DNA of 52,435 nucleotides, from assembly GCA_947066955.1 (NCBI GenBank), contig CAMTAF010000011.1:1-52435 (forward strand), read 5' to 3'. A program made the translations under genes and the position numbers. The notes under the pieces are model-generated. The model saw nothing but the letters and a program-made list of their open reading frames with translations. It was not told the DNA's origin and did no database searches. The number at the start of each line of letters is the position of its first letter. The stretch's first letter is position 1. Below, one piece after another: positions 25,551-33,875 of the stretch. This DNA is from an uncultured Hungatella sp. Its GTDB lineage: Bacteria; Bacillota; Clostridia; Lachnospirales; Lachnospiraceae.

Positions 25551-25955
25551 TCAACGGACAACTTCCTTCCCGTGATACTGAATATGGGCGATCTTCCAGC
25601 CCTCTTTGGTCTTTTTTATAACCTGGGTTTCCAGCCCGGCGATGCCGTAAGGCTCGCCGTTCTCCCTTATTATACATTCCGTGTGATACTGAAATACCGC
25701 CACTGCCACGTCGTCTGTGAGCAGGTACGTCTCAAGCCCGTCATTGACAAGGCGTATGGATGAATACTTTTTTTGGATCAGGTCCACCAAAAAGTCCTGA
25801 TAGATGGACTCTATGCCGCCAAAAAGCTTTGTCCCTGATATCAAAATGTTGGTATCCTCCTGTATCCAGAGGGACTTAAATTCTTTTTCATCCTGGGTGT
25901 GGATCGCATCCGCGTACTTTTGTATAAGCTCCTCGATGTCTCTCTTAAATTCCAT
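25551..25955 (-). CDS. SnoaL/NTF2-like protein
   Basis: A 134-aa protein with the alpha-plus-beta cone-fold pattern of the SnoaL/DUF4440 group: an N-terminal helix (IEELIQKYADAIHTQDEKEFKSLW), then strands ending WKIAHIQYHGKEV. Members include enzymes and ligand-binding proteins, so the role is not predictable. It starts 18 bp after the transglutaminase stop and probably shares its transcript. Confidence 0.75.
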   Translation of the reverse strand: MEFKRDIEELIQKYADAIHTQDEKEFKSLWIQEDTNILISGTKLFGGIESIYQDFLVDLIQKKYSSIRLVNDGLETYLLTDDVAVAVFQYHTECIIRENGEPYGIAGLETQVIKKTKEGWKIAHIQYHGKEVVR

Positions 25956-25973
25956 ATCGCCCCTCCAAATTCA

Positions 25974-26930
25974 TCATTTGAAATATGACGCCCACAAAAG
26001 GTCAATTTTATCTTCCTCGCTCATGCCGTTCCACTGGTTCAAAAACTCTGTGACGCTCTTTTCGGAATCCCAGCCAATGATGGACTCCCCGTTGCCTTTT
26101 TTAGGCTGGGAGAAATCATCCATGATCATCTCATAGCGGTACTTGTCCGCCAGCTGGGCCGTGGTCCCTCCAAACCTTATGTACATGATGGAGCCGCCCC
26201 TGCCGCCGGCGATCACATCCTCCACCTGGGGATCAAAGATGTAGGTGGTGCCGTTGTAGTCCAGCTGGCACCACGCGTGGGGGGTAAAATCTCCGTTGGA
26301 CTTGTGGGTGGAACCGCCGGCCGTGTACATGGGCACTCCGATCCTCCTGGCCATGACGGAAAATGCCGCCGAGTAGTCGTCGCACACGCCCACTCCCATT
26401 AACAGGGTGTCGTAGGCGCGGTGATAACTTCCCCCATGATAGGTTATATACCCGTACTGCGTGTGGGTGATGAGATAATCATAGCAAGCTTTCAGCTTGT
26501 CGTGGGTGTCCATGTCTGCCGTGAAGATCTGGGAAAATATATAGTCCAGATAAGCGTCCAGATCCGTATATCCTGTGGACTCCGGATAGAGAGGGATGGA
26601 GTCCAGAACCTGGCGCAGCCCTCCGTAGTATATGTCTCCCTTGTTGCTGGGAAGACTTCTGAGTCCTCCGACTCTTGCTCCGTCTGGTCCCACCTGCGCT
26701 CCGTCCGGCGTCACCGTGTCGGACAGCATGTAGCCGCGCTGGTCAAAATAATAGCTTTTGCCGTCGATATCCGTGAACCAGCCATCCATCTGATAGCTTC
26801 CGTCATCATTTTGATACCACCAGCCCACATTATCCTGCATCCATTCCCCCGCATAAACCGTCGTGGACAGAGCTGCGGCTAAGAGTGTTGTCAGGGCTGC
26901 TGTCTTTACGCATTGCCAATGTTTTCTCAT
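25974..26930 (-). CDS. Secreted transglutaminase-like protein with wall-binding repeat
   Basis: A 318-aa exported protein. The signal peptide ends near VYAGEW. One choline-binding-like Trp/Tyr repeat pair follows (GWWYQNDDGSYQMDGWF, GKSYYFDQRGYML). The C-terminal half is a transglutaminase-like domain with catalytic cysteine in GVGVCDDYSAAF, histidine in TPHAWCQLD and aspartate in IFDPQ. It probably acts on cell-wall or surface protein substrates as a protease or crosslinker. The start at 26930 is chosen because GGAGGGA lies eight bases before it. Confidence 0.87.
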   Translation of the reverse strand: MRKHWQCVKTAALTTLLAAALSTTVYAGEWMQDNVGWWYQNDDGSYQMDGWFTDIDGKSYYFDQRGYMLSDTVTPDGAQVGPDGARVGGLRSLPSNKGDIYYGGLRQVLDSIPLYPESTGYTDLDAYLDYIFSQIFTADMDTHDKLKACYDYLITHTQYGYITYHGGSYHRAYDTLLMGVGVCDDYSAAFSVMARRIGVPMYTAGGSTHKSNGDFTPHAWCQLDYNGTTYIFDPQVEDVIAGGRGGSIMYIRFGGTTAQLADKYRYEMIMDDFSQPKKGNGESIIGWDSEKSVTEFLNQWNGMSEEDKIDLLWASYFK

Positions 26931-26954
26931 GGTTCTTTTCCCTCCGTCTCTCAT

Positions 26955-27179
26955 AATGTATCAATTATTCCAGGTCACCACCCCCAGGGTGCTGACCTGC
27001 ATGCGCGATGGGGCAGATGCTATCCGGCCACTACGTTTTCGTACGGTCAGCGCAGCAAGTGCGCAGACCTATCTGAGCTGTTACCATCAGCACACTACCT
27101 ATTATAACATTGATCCGTTGGCAGAACAAGCCAAAGTACAATCATGATACAATCATTTCAGCCGCTTGCGAGTCACTGT
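26955..27179 (-). promoter_or_regulatory. Structured leader and promoter of the transglutaminase gene
   Basis: A promoter TTGTTC (27129-27124), 17-nt spacer, TATAAT (27106-27101) would give a leader of about 165 nt. The leader holds a perfect-looking 10- to 11-bp hairpin at 26972-26998 (AGGTCA...TGACCT), ending about 40 nt before the start codon. I do not recognise a known riboswitch class; it may be an RNA thermometer-like or attenuator structure, or just an operator palindrome. Confidence 0.4.
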
Positions 27180-27578
27180 TTAAAGCTTTAATTGGTCTGT
27201 AAATTTAATCTCCCGTTTCCCGCACTCCGCGAGAAAGATTCCGAGCCTGTCCTGAGAGTTGAGCATTCTTTTGAGGGCCTCGATCGGTTCCCCCTTTTCG
27301 CATAAAAAGGTGAAAACCTTATTTGTATTCTCCGCGTCAAACTGTACCATCCTGCAGGACCACCCTCCGCCGTCAGGGTCGTGGTCGCATTCTTTGTCCA
27401 ATAAAGTCAATTCTCCCCGTACGACTCCCCCTTCTATGTAAATCGACTCATAAGGATTCCCTTTATCCTCAAACAGCAGATAGCTGTTTCCTTCGTATTG
27501 GGAAACCTCATACTTTTTTACGGTTTTTGGCTTTGGCTTTGTCGCATATCCTCCTAAAACTTCCCACAAAAATTTCAT
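27180..27578 (-). CDS. Hypothetical small cytosolic protein
   Basis: A 132-aa acidic-to-neutral protein without signal or membrane segment. The N-terminus has a basic patch (KPKPKTVKKYE). A Cys/His cluster lies in LLDKECDHDPDGGGWSCRM, possibly a metal site. Unrecognised. It has its own consensus promoter at 27602-27629 and a GGAAGGGAG ribosome site, so it is expressed independently and diverges from the secreted protein at 27751. Confidence 0.65.
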   Translation of the reverse strand: MKFLWEVLGGYATKPKPKTVKKYEVSQYEGNSYLLFEDKGNPYESIYIEGGVVRGELTLLDKECDHDPDGGGWSCRMVQFDAENTNKVFTFLCEKGEPIEALKRMLNSQDRLGIFLAECGKREIKFTDQLKL

Positions 27579-27601
27579 AAAAGTTCTCCCTTCCTGCTTT
27601 A

Positions 27602-27629
27602 ATTATACAGGACTCCCGCAGGATGTCAA
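27602..27629 (-). promoter_or_regulatory. Promoter of the 132-aa gene
   Basis: TTGACA (27629-27624), a 16-nt spacer and TATAAT (27607-27602) on the minus strand, about 24 bp upstream of the ATG. Confidence 0.75.
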
Positions 27630-27666
27630 CAGACGCGGGGAAAACTAGAAAATGATAGCTAAATTA

Positions 27667-27696
27667 TTGACAAAGTAAATATAATGGAAATACAAT
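27667..27696 (+). promoter_or_regulatory. Promoter of the secreted protein at 27751
   Basis: TTGACA (27667-27672), an 18-nt spacer and TACAAT (27691-27696) on the plus strand, 55 bp before the ATG. It diverges from the promoter at 27602-27629. Confidence 0.65.
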
Positions 27697-27750
27697 AAAA
27701 GAAAAGTGAATTGATGGAAGATCTGGATACTAAGAGATAAGGAGGAGAAT

Positions 27751-28599
27751 ATGAAAAGACAAATGTTATTGGCGCTGCTGTCCGGGTTTTTAGGTCTGTC
27801 TTCTGCTATAACCGTACTGGCAAATCCCCGAACAATGCCTGACGGGGCAGTATTTGATTCAGAATACTATGCCCGGACTTATCCCGACGTGGCCGCAGCC
27901 TGTGGAACAGATGAAAACACTCTCTACCAGCATTACCTCAATTACGGAAAAGCAGAGGGAAGAAAACCATACGCGGACAGCGCAGGGAATCCTGTCCCCC
28001 AGACCGAATCACGGGTTCAATGCCTGACAACGGATCTGCCCGTGTTTCCGGCAGAGACAACCGCTAAAAACAATGCCCTTGTTCCCGTCGTCTTAAGCTC
28101 CACTGACGGACAATATCTGCTGCATACCAATGTAGTCACCAGAACCGAATTCGGTACAGACGGCAGCAGAAAAGATTATTCGAACGACCCTATTTACTTG
28201 GCGGTCCGTGATTACATAATCGATTGGCTCGTCAATAACGGGGACAATCAAAACAACCGAAGTATCGACATTCCCATAAAATTTATTTCCCGCAGTCTTG
28301 ATGATGTGGCTTATTTTGTTAATCTGGCGCATAATCTGGAAATTGATTTACATAAGTCCGATATCTGTAAAAATAAGACTCTGTATATGGGGACAAATCC
28401 CGCTGACGGAAAGGGACATTTTGATCCCTTTGGGTATGAAGAACGAATTTTCTGTACCATTTACTATGGCGAAACGCCAGAGAACCTGTTTGAGAAAAAC
28501 ATAAAAGAAGAAATTCCCATCAATCCCACAACAGGTCTTCCGGCCAAAGTGGGGGATTCATGGAAACTAGAAGACGGTTCCATATACGTGGTATATTAG
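27751..28599 (+). CDS. Secreted protein with YPDV/HYxxxG repeat
   Basis: A 282-aa protein with a signal peptide (cleavage likely after VLAN). The mature N-terminus has one copy of a clostridial surface repeat, FDSEYYARTYPDVAA...LYQHYLNYGKAEGRKP, a short helical module seen in envelope proteins. The remaining 190 residues are unrecognised. AAGGAGGAG precedes the ATG, a consensus promoter precedes the gene and a strong terminator follows it, so it is monocistronic. Confidence 0.78.
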   Translation: MKRQMLLALLSGFLGLSSAITVLANPRTMPDGAVFDSEYYARTYPDVAAACGTDENTLYQHYLNYGKAEGRKPYADSAGNPVPQTESRVQCLTTDLPVFPAETTAKNNALVPVVLSSTDGQYLLHTNVVTRTEFGTDGSRKDYSNDPIYLAVRDYIIDWLVNNGDNQNNRSIDIPIKFISRSLDDVAYFVNLAHNLEIDLHKSDICKNKTLYMGTNPADGKGHFDPFGYEERIFCTIYYGETPENLFEKNIKEEIPINPTTGLPAKVGDSWKLEDGSIYVVY

Positions 28600-28638
28600 T
28601 TTGCTTCTGTCATGTTCTGTTCCCGCGAATCTGCCCTC

Positions 28639-28683
28639 TGCAGACAGGAAAAGCTTGAATTTTTCCTGTCTGCATCTGTTTTT
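28639..28683 (+). terminator. Intrinsic terminator of the secreted protein gene
   Basis: A 14-bp perfect stem (28639-28652 with 28661-28674), an 8-nt loop and a T-rich tail (TCTGTTTTT). Confidence 0.9.
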
Positions 28684-28685
28684 CC

Positions 28686-29093
28686 TTACTGAAACATCCG
28701 CCTGTCATTTCCGCTCTCAATCTGAAAGAAGGCAAGCAGCACCAGTCCGCCCACGATGCACACAAAGCAGGTGCCGAACAAAACCGAATAACTGGAAGCA
28801 TCCAGGATCTATCCGGCGACATTCTGAAACAGGATCGCCGCCAGGTTTTTAAGGGTCGCCACCAGGGCCGTGATCTGATGATCCTCATCGATGAGGGTGT
28901 TGATCACCTTCAGATTCACCATGATGTACAGCATCCCCGCCGGATGCTTTGCCAGGAGAGTGACTGCTATGGAAAGAACCGTGGAGGCAATCCCCACATC
29001 CAGCCCCTTGTCTGTCAGCATAGAGGGGATAAAGGTGTTTCCCATGTTGGAAGCTCCATAAAAAATCACGCAGATGCACAGATAATAAAGATA
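28686..29093 (-). pseudogene. Decayed MFS transporter, C-terminal part
   Basis: Translation of the minus strand matches the C-terminal half of the intact MFS protein at 50098-51267. Examples are VIFYGASNMGNTFIPSML against VIFYGITNMSNVFIPSML, and LAKHPAGMLYIMVNLKV in both. The remnant lacks the whole N-terminal half, has an internal deletion of about 60 residues between SIAV and TLLAKHP, and carries an in-frame stop after NVAG. After that stop the frame continues to SGNDRRMFQ. It begins directly at the stop codon of the YitT gene, indicating that a rearrangement joined them. Confidence 0.85.
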
Positions 29094-29933
29094 TTACCTG
29101 GCCAATGTGTACCCCCGCCCATTCACATTCATCACCGGCGCGGCTACAATAAACGCGCTGGGGTCAATGGACAGCACCTTATCCCGAAACCCAGGATATT
29201 GTTTTCCGTACACCACGCTGAACACGGCCTTCTGCTGCTCCTTCTGGTAGCCGGTCTCGATGTTGAGAAATGTCACTCCGCTGTCCAGATCCCTTAAAAC
29301 CGCCTGGGCGATCTCCTCGTAGCGGGGGGAGATAATGATCAGCTCGATCTTCTGCTCCCCAGAGAGAAGGGTCCTGTTGACCATGGCGGAGGTGAGGACG
29401 ATGACCACGATCCCGTAGAGGATGCCGTCCCAGCCGCCCCGCAGGATCTGGACTCCCAGGATCAGAATATCAAACCCCATCATGGAATTGCCCACCGGAA
29501 TCCCCTTAATCTTCTGTAAAATGCAAGGCGGAATATCCATGCCTCCCGTGGACCCCCCCGCCCGGATCACCAGGCCGATTCCGCCTCCCATGAGCACCCC
29601 GGCAAACACGGCGGAAAGCAGGGTATCCCCCGAAAACCAGGTGCCTACAGGCAATTTTTCAAAAAATCCCAGAATAATCGGGTAGATAACCGTAGAAAGC
29701 AGGGAAGTCATAGCAAACTGCTTTCCCAGAAACGCAAATCCCAGGAAAAACAGGGACACGTTCACCACGGCGGAGATCACCGAGATGGGCGCCGGGATCC
29801 AGGACTGAACCGCCAGGGCGATCCCTGTAGAGCCTCCCAGCATAAACCCGTTGGGAACCACAAAAGCGCACACGGCAAAAGCCAGCAATACATTTCCTGC
29901 TACAATGTAAAACAAGGTCTCTAATTTTTTCAT
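29094..29933 (-). CDS. YitT-family membrane protein (DUF2179)
   Basis: A 279-aa integral membrane protein of the YitT group: five or six hydrophobic segments in the first 190 residues, including GNVLLAFAVCAFVVPNG and GGSTGGMDIP. A soluble DUF2179 domain follows (IIISPRYEEIAQAVL, DLDSGVTFLNIETGY). Function in Firmicutes is not settled; some relatives are proposed transporters. The start at 29933 is chosen because GGAGGA lies just upstream; the 295-aa reading adds a non-membrane stretch. It lies downstream of the Nudix gene with repeat family 3 between. Confidence 0.88.
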   Translation of the reverse strand: MKKLETLFYIVAGNVLLAFAVCAFVVPNGFMLGGSTGIALAVQSWIPAPISVISAVVNVSLFFLGFAFLGKQFAMTSLLSTVIYPIILGFFEKLPVGTWFSGDTLLSAVFAGVLMGGGIGLVIRAGGSTGGMDIPPCILQKIKGIPVGNSMMGFDILILGVQILRGGWDGILYGIVVIVLTSAMVNRTLLSGEQKIELIIISPRYEEIAQAVLRDLDSGVTFLNIETGYQKEQQKAVFSVVYGKQYPGFRDKVLSIDPSAFIVAAPVMNVNGRGYTLAR

Positions 29934-30017
29934 ATGGTCCTCCATTCCCGGCACAAATACTGCCGCTGTTTTTATGCACACGGAGCGGAAAGGAAATATG
30001 GCCGCCTGCGCGGCCCC

Positions 30018-30062
30018 GCCCCGGCGCGGCGAGCAGGGGGGAGAAGCCTTCCCTACTCGATT
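30018..30062 (-). repeat. Dispersed repeat family 3, copy 1
   Basis: In minus-strand sense AATCGAGTAGGGAAGGCTTC, then CCCCCCTGCTCGCCGCGCC and GGGG, forming a GC-rich stem. It shares most bases with the element at 34775-34810, including AGGGAAGGCTTCT and CGCGCCGGG. It lies in the gap between the Nudix and YitT genes. Confidence 0.6.
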
Positions 30063-30123
30063 TAACTGCTTTCATTATAAACAATGGAGAACCAAAGATT
30101 GTTGCATATATAACAATTTCCTT

Positions 30124-30630
30124 TTAATTTTCCGTAAATTTCACCGCCATACCCCTCAAGCGCCTGCATGTACTGTCTAAAATTCCCCGTTTCAGCTTTT
30201 CATGGAGCTCATAGAGAGCGATCTTTTGATCCATATAATAAACCAGATCATAAGCATCATCATAACACAGCCATCTCATGGCCAGATGCTCATTGGACAG
30301 CGCGATCTCTCCGTCCCATTTCATGGCAAAAAAATACATAGGAACCACCACAACCGATTTTCCCCACACCTGTCTGGCCTTAGAAGAAAAAGCAAAATCC
30401 GGCAGGTAACTGATACTCTCCAGCTTAAATAGGGGCGCCTCATCCTCTACGCCCGCCTCCTCCCGGATCTCCCTGCGGGCCCCTTCCTCCAGGGTTTCAT
30501 CCCCCTCCAGGCCCCCGCAGACCCCCTGCCAGCACACCGGCTCATCAGCCCTCTGAAAAATCCCGTACTCATATCCCTTTTCACGCTCACGAAACAAAAA
30601 TATATGTACCTGCCTTGGCTGTCTTGCCAT
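30124..30630 (-). CDS. Nudix hydrolase
   Basis: A 168-aa enzyme of the NTP-pyrophosphohydrolase family. The full Nudix box is present (G-x5-E-x7-REIREEAGV), so it should cleave a nucleoside-diphosphate-linked compound with a divalent metal. The N-terminus (QVHIFLFRER) and the WQGVCGGLE segment resemble the DHNTP/MutT-like subgroup. Substrate not readable. It follows the Crp-like gene with repeat copy E between them. Confidence 0.9.
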   Translation of the reverse strand: MARQPRQVHIFLFREREKGYEYGIFQRADEPVCWQGVCGGLEGDETLEEGARREIREEAGVEDEAPLFKLESISYLPDFAFSSKARQVWGKSVVVVPMYFFAMKWDGEIALSNEHLAMRWLCYDDAYDLVYYMDQKIALYELHEKLKRGILDSTCRRLRGMAVKFTEN

Positions 30631-30650
30631 GCTTTTCTCCTCCTTTTTAT

Positions 30651-30690
30651 CGCAGCAGCACGCGCCGCTTCGCGGATCCTGCCGGTTCGT
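30651..30690 (-). repeat. Dispersed palindromic repeat family 1, copy E (partial)
   Basis: Only the 3' half is kept: ACCGGCAGGATCCGCGAAGC and GGCGCGTGCTG in transcript sense, including hairpin 2. It again ends just before the ribosome site (AGGAGG) of the downstream Nudix gene. Confidence 0.7.
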
Positions 30691-30698
30691 ATATCAGC

Positions 30699-31364
30699 TT
30701 ATGCGCCGTCTTTCTGCCTTTCCACCACCTCCTCCAGAGCCTGGCGGTCTAAGACTCTCAGATACCCGTACCCCCTCTCCAGCCACCCCTGCTCTTTAAA
30801 TTTCTTAAGAACCTGAGTCACTGTAGACCGGTTCAGCCCCAGAGAGACCGACAGATCCTCATGGGTGTAGGGGAGGATTCCTCCCCTGGTTCCCATGTCC
30901 TCACTGTCCGGGGCTGTCCTGTTTAAAATATAGCTGGCCACCTTGCCGTACCTGTCCAGAAGACACTGTTCTTCCATGCGGTCCACCAGATAATCCATGG
31001 TGGCAGAGCACAGCTGAAGAAAATGGAGGGCCAGCCCTGGGCTGCTCCGAAAGTATGGGAGAATATCCATGATCCGAAAAGAAACCAGGGTCACCTGATT
31101 CACCGCCTGGACACAGGCCGGACGGGTACTGTGCTCCGCAAAAGCCGACTCCCCGAACATCCGCCCCGCTCCCGCCACATCCAGGGTCATCTCCCGTCCA
31201 GAATACAGGTTCTCAAAAACCCTCACCCGTCCTTTTAAGATATAGTATACCCGGTCCGCCGGATCCCCTTTCAGATAGATCAGATGTCCCGGCTGAAACG
31301 TAACCGTCACGCCCACATTCCGGAGCAGCCCTTCCTCCTCCGGTGTCAATATCCTTTCCTTCAT
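30699..31364 (-). CDS. Crp/Fnr-family transcriptional regulator
   Basis: A 221-aa regulator with an N-terminal cyclic-nucleotide-binding-like beta barrel (FQPGHLIYLKGDPADRVYYILKGRVRVFE) and a C-terminal winged helix (THEDLSVSLGLNRSTVTQVLKKF). There is no N-terminal Cys cluster for an iron-sulfur group, so it is not an Fnr oxygen sensor. The phosphate-binding cassette reads FGESAFAEHSTRPA, close to the cAMP type. The start at 31364 has TAGGAG upstream; the 249-aa reading adds a low-quality extension. Ligand and targets unknown. Confidence 0.88.
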   Translation of the reverse strand: MKERILTPEEEGLLRNVGVTVTFQPGHLIYLKGDPADRVYYILKGRVRVFENLYSGREMTLDVAGAGRMFGESAFAEHSTRPACVQAVNQVTLVSFRIMDILPYFRSSPGLALHFLQLCSATMDYLVDRMEEQCLLDRYGKVASYILNRTAPDSEDMGTRGGILPYTHEDLSVSLGLNRSTVTQVLKKFKEQGWLERGYGYLRVLDRQALEEVVERQKDGA

Positions 31365-31481
31365 AACGCTCCTATTCCGCCCAGAGGGAAAACACTGTCT
31401 CCAGATCCTCTCCCGGCCCCTGGGCTTTTCATCTGGGTTCCTGCCCAAACTGTCCCCTTTTCGGATTCCGCGCGCAACACA

Positions 31482-31679
31482 TCAAAGAAGCCTGTACCTC
31501 TTCCCCTTGGTCGCCCCATCATCTTCTATGCGGCGGGTAGCAGCCAGCTCCCTGAGCAATTCCCTGGTTCGGCTGTCCTTCACGCCAAGAATATCACAAA
31601 ACTCTTTCGCCTGATACCATGTATCCGGTTTCATGACAGATAGGATCACTTCATATTGCTCTAAAGTTCTTTTATTCAC
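31482..31679 (-). pseudogene. Detached C-terminal winged-helix segment of the AlbA/Schlafen-type gene
   Basis: The 65-codon frame starting VNKRTLEQYEVILS encodes the C-terminal helix-turn-helix (YQAKEFCDILGVKDSRTRELLRELA) normally fused to the upstream AlbA_2/ATPase-like protein. It is out of frame by one base with the gene at 31676-32908. The joint lies in two tandem copies of A-run plus AGCGCTG. Restoring one A in the first run gives SAEKKSAEKKVNKRT, a continuous protein. Confidence 0.7.
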
Positions 31680-32908
31680 CTTTTTTTCAGCGCTTTTTTT
31701 TCAGCGCTTTTTTGTTTAAAAGACAGTATCACTGTAGTTCTTTCTACATAGTCCAGCTGTTCCTCAATGCGCGGTTCTTCCCAATCTTCATTTTCCCACA
31801 CAGCAAACAGTTCCGGAACACCGCTCCCTGCCCGTTCCCCTATATCAATCAGATTAAACATCTTCATCAGCGCCTTATTCCGCGGATCCGACTGCCCGCC
31901 CAGTTTCATCTGGTATTTCCCCACACGGATGCTTCCTGGATTTTCCAGGATCAGCATATCATCTTCCTGTTTGATCACAACCCCTCTCGGCACAAAGAAA
32001 TCAGTGTTTACCAGACAATTTGCCAAAACCTCTCTCAGTGCGCGGTGCACCGGTGTATCATCTATACGATCCCCGCCAACCATTTTAAATGGTATTTTTA
32101 CATTTTTGGTGATTTTTTGATATACACGGAAATAGAAATCAAACAGATTACCGCTCCATTCCCCGGAACTGGACTGGAGTCGGTCCGTCCATCGTATGGT
32201 TGGATCCAGAATCTCACGATAATCCAAAAAATATTCAGGATATACCCTCACAATTCTGTTTTCCTCGCCAAACATCAAAAGTCCGGCAGCCGTGGGATGC
32301 AGCCTTCTGTCTTTTCCCATTTCAGCAGCGCCTATTTTCTGTAAATAATCCTCGTCGCTTAAATTAACCCACGGATGTCCTGGTTTAAATGACCGGTGTC
32401 TGTTCCGATAGCTCTGTACGGTGTCCCTGTCAAATTGAGCAATCGTCATATCTTCTATAATCCGCATGTCCATTGTACTCTCGGTCTGGTCCCTCAGCAT
32501 GGATTTTACCTGTAGTTCTGTACAGTGATAATCACCCTCATGATTTCTTTTAAAGGTACCGCCGAACATATCATTATTTACAAAGATCGGCTTTTGTTCC
32601 CGCCTGGCCATGGGAACTTCAATGACAATGACCATGTCTTCTCCTATATCATACACAGTTACATCGTCATCTGACAGAAGGTTGGCACTGACTTTTCGTC
32701 GGTTGTTGATGGTATCCCAAAACTCCTTCAGAAGTTTTTCCTTATCTGCCTTTTTCAGTCCTGTGGTTCTCCAACTTCTATCACTGTTTTCCTTGACACC
32801 CAGGATTATAACGCCACCATAACAGTTAGCAAAAGCTGAATAAGTGTCCCAGAGAGAAAGGGGCAGTCCTCCATTGGCACGCTTTACCTCACGGCGATTG
32901 TCTTCCTG
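31676..32908 (-). pseudogene. AlbA_2/Schlafen-type putative transcriptional regulator, broken at both ends
   Basis: The frame from 32908 to 31676 encodes an AlbA_2 DNA-binding domain (VKRANGGLPLSLWDTYSAFANCYGG, LLKEFWDTINN) and the RecG-like/HATPase_c_4 C-terminal domain (HRALREVLANCLVNTDF, PGSIRVGKY, GERAGSGVPELF). The start codon and the first residues of the AlbA domain are missing: the frame begins right after a TGA that overlaps the C-terminal codons of the FMN-binding gene. The 3' end is separated from its winged-helix tail by a one-base slip in an A8 run. Relatives are ATP-dependent regulators or helicase-like proteins of unclear function. Confidence 0.75.
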
Positions 32909-33495
32909 TCACTTTTTCTCTTCTCGATAATATCCCGGATATCAAAAGGCTCCGTATCCTCCGGCATCTCGTAGACATTGATGAACGGAACATCTTCCGG
33001 CGTCCTCAAAGGGAACTCCGATTTAGCGGTGACATTTTTCATATCGCAGACAATCATTCCGATATACATGGCAGGCAGGGGATTCCTGTCTTTCAGGGGC
33101 TTAATTTCTCTGTTGTTGCAGGTGTATAATAAATTGTAGCCTCTCTCAAAAGTTTCATAATCTTCCTTAGAGTCTACGATCCGGATATCGCCTTTGGCGA
33201 TCACGCCGCGGTAGTCGTGGCGATGCCCTTTATACGGCCTGTCCGGGAAATCCTGAAACATGCTGAATTCCAGGCAAACCCTGGGATCTTTTCTCATCAA
33301 ATCCAGTTTATGTCCTTTTTTCATAAAATGGACGTAAACATACAGCTGGTCGTCCTTGATTTCAAATCCGAAATTTAAGGGAACAACGTAAGGATATCCG
33401 TCCGTATCATGCAGCCCCAGATTCACATGATGGAATTGGCGCAGCATTGCCTCAATCAGTTCCCGTTCCTTCACTTCTCTCTCAAAATGCACCAT
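32884..33495 (-). CDS. Pyridoxamine 5'-phosphate oxidase-like FMN-binding protein
   Basis: A 203-aa split-barrel protein of the PNPOx-like group. The segment LGLHDTDGYPYVVPLNFGFE, the HFMKKGHKLDLMRKDPRVCLEF stretch and the YRGVIAKGDIRIVD strand are typical for FMN binding. Relatives reduce or sense flavins and nitro compounds; the substrate is unknown. AGGAGG precedes the ATG and a promoter-like sequence lies at 33533-33561. Its 3' end overlaps the remains of the AlbA-type gene, which suggests the deletion that removed the start of that gene ended here. Confidence 0.85.
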   Translation of the reverse strand: MVHFEREVKERELIEAMLRQFHHVNLGLHDTDGYPYVVPLNFGFEIKDDQLYVYVHFMKKGHKLDLMRKDPRVCLEFSMFQDFPDRPYKGHRHDYRGVIAKGDIRIVDSKEDYETFERGYNLLYTCNNREIKPLKDRNPLPAMYIGMIVCDMKNVTAKSEFPLRTPEDVPFINVYEMPEDTEPFDIRDIIEKRKSDRKTIAVR

Positions 33496-33532
33496 ATTTT
33501 TATCCTCCTGATCATATCTTGTCTATAGTCTC

Positions 33533-33561
33533 ATGATACTCCATAATGTCTGTTTTTTCAA
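33533..33561 (-). promoter_or_regulatory. Promoter of the FMN-binding protein gene
   Basis: TTGAAA (33561-33556), a 17-nt spacer and TATCAT (33538-33533) on the minus strand. Confidence 0.5.
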
Positions 33562-33668
33562 CAGATTACAATCGCCGGAGAGTATTGCCGTGGGAAGAAG
33601 CCGGCTCGAAGTCTGCAGCACCGAAGTCACTGCCGAGGAGACGGAGGGAGAGGTGAGGAGATTTTTGT

Positions 33669-33809
33669 ATGAGGTCGTTGACAATGTATATACGATTATA
33701 TATACTAAATCTTGAAGCATTGGGAATCATGGAAAATGATCTTGTAGAGCTTAACAGAATTGACGACAATATTGTAATTACAAAGGTTAATTACCAAAAG
33801 ATTTATTAG
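33669..33809 (+). CDS. Possible 46-aa ORF or fragment
   Basis: An ORF of 46 codons (MRSLTMYIRLYILNLEALGI, then MENDLVELNRIDDNIVI), with GGTGAGGAG nine bases before the ATG. A consensus promoter lies inside its first codons (33678-33706), which makes it questionable as a gene. The C-terminal half reads like the tail of a larger soluble protein. Unrecognised. Confidence 0.25.
   Translation: MRSLTMYIRLYILNLEALGIMENDLVELNRIDDNIVITKVNYQKIY
33678..33706 (+). promoter_or_regulatory. Consensus promoter upstream of the secreted XAC2610-like gene
   Basis: TTGACA (33678-33683), a 17-nt spacer and TATACT (33701-33706) on the plus strand, giving a leader of about 160 nt before the ATG at 33876. Confidence 0.65.
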
Positions 33810-33875
33810 AAAAAACACTGGCATATGTGAGGGCGTTTTTCTGATGGATCGGGATTTATGGAGGGAGGATCTGCC

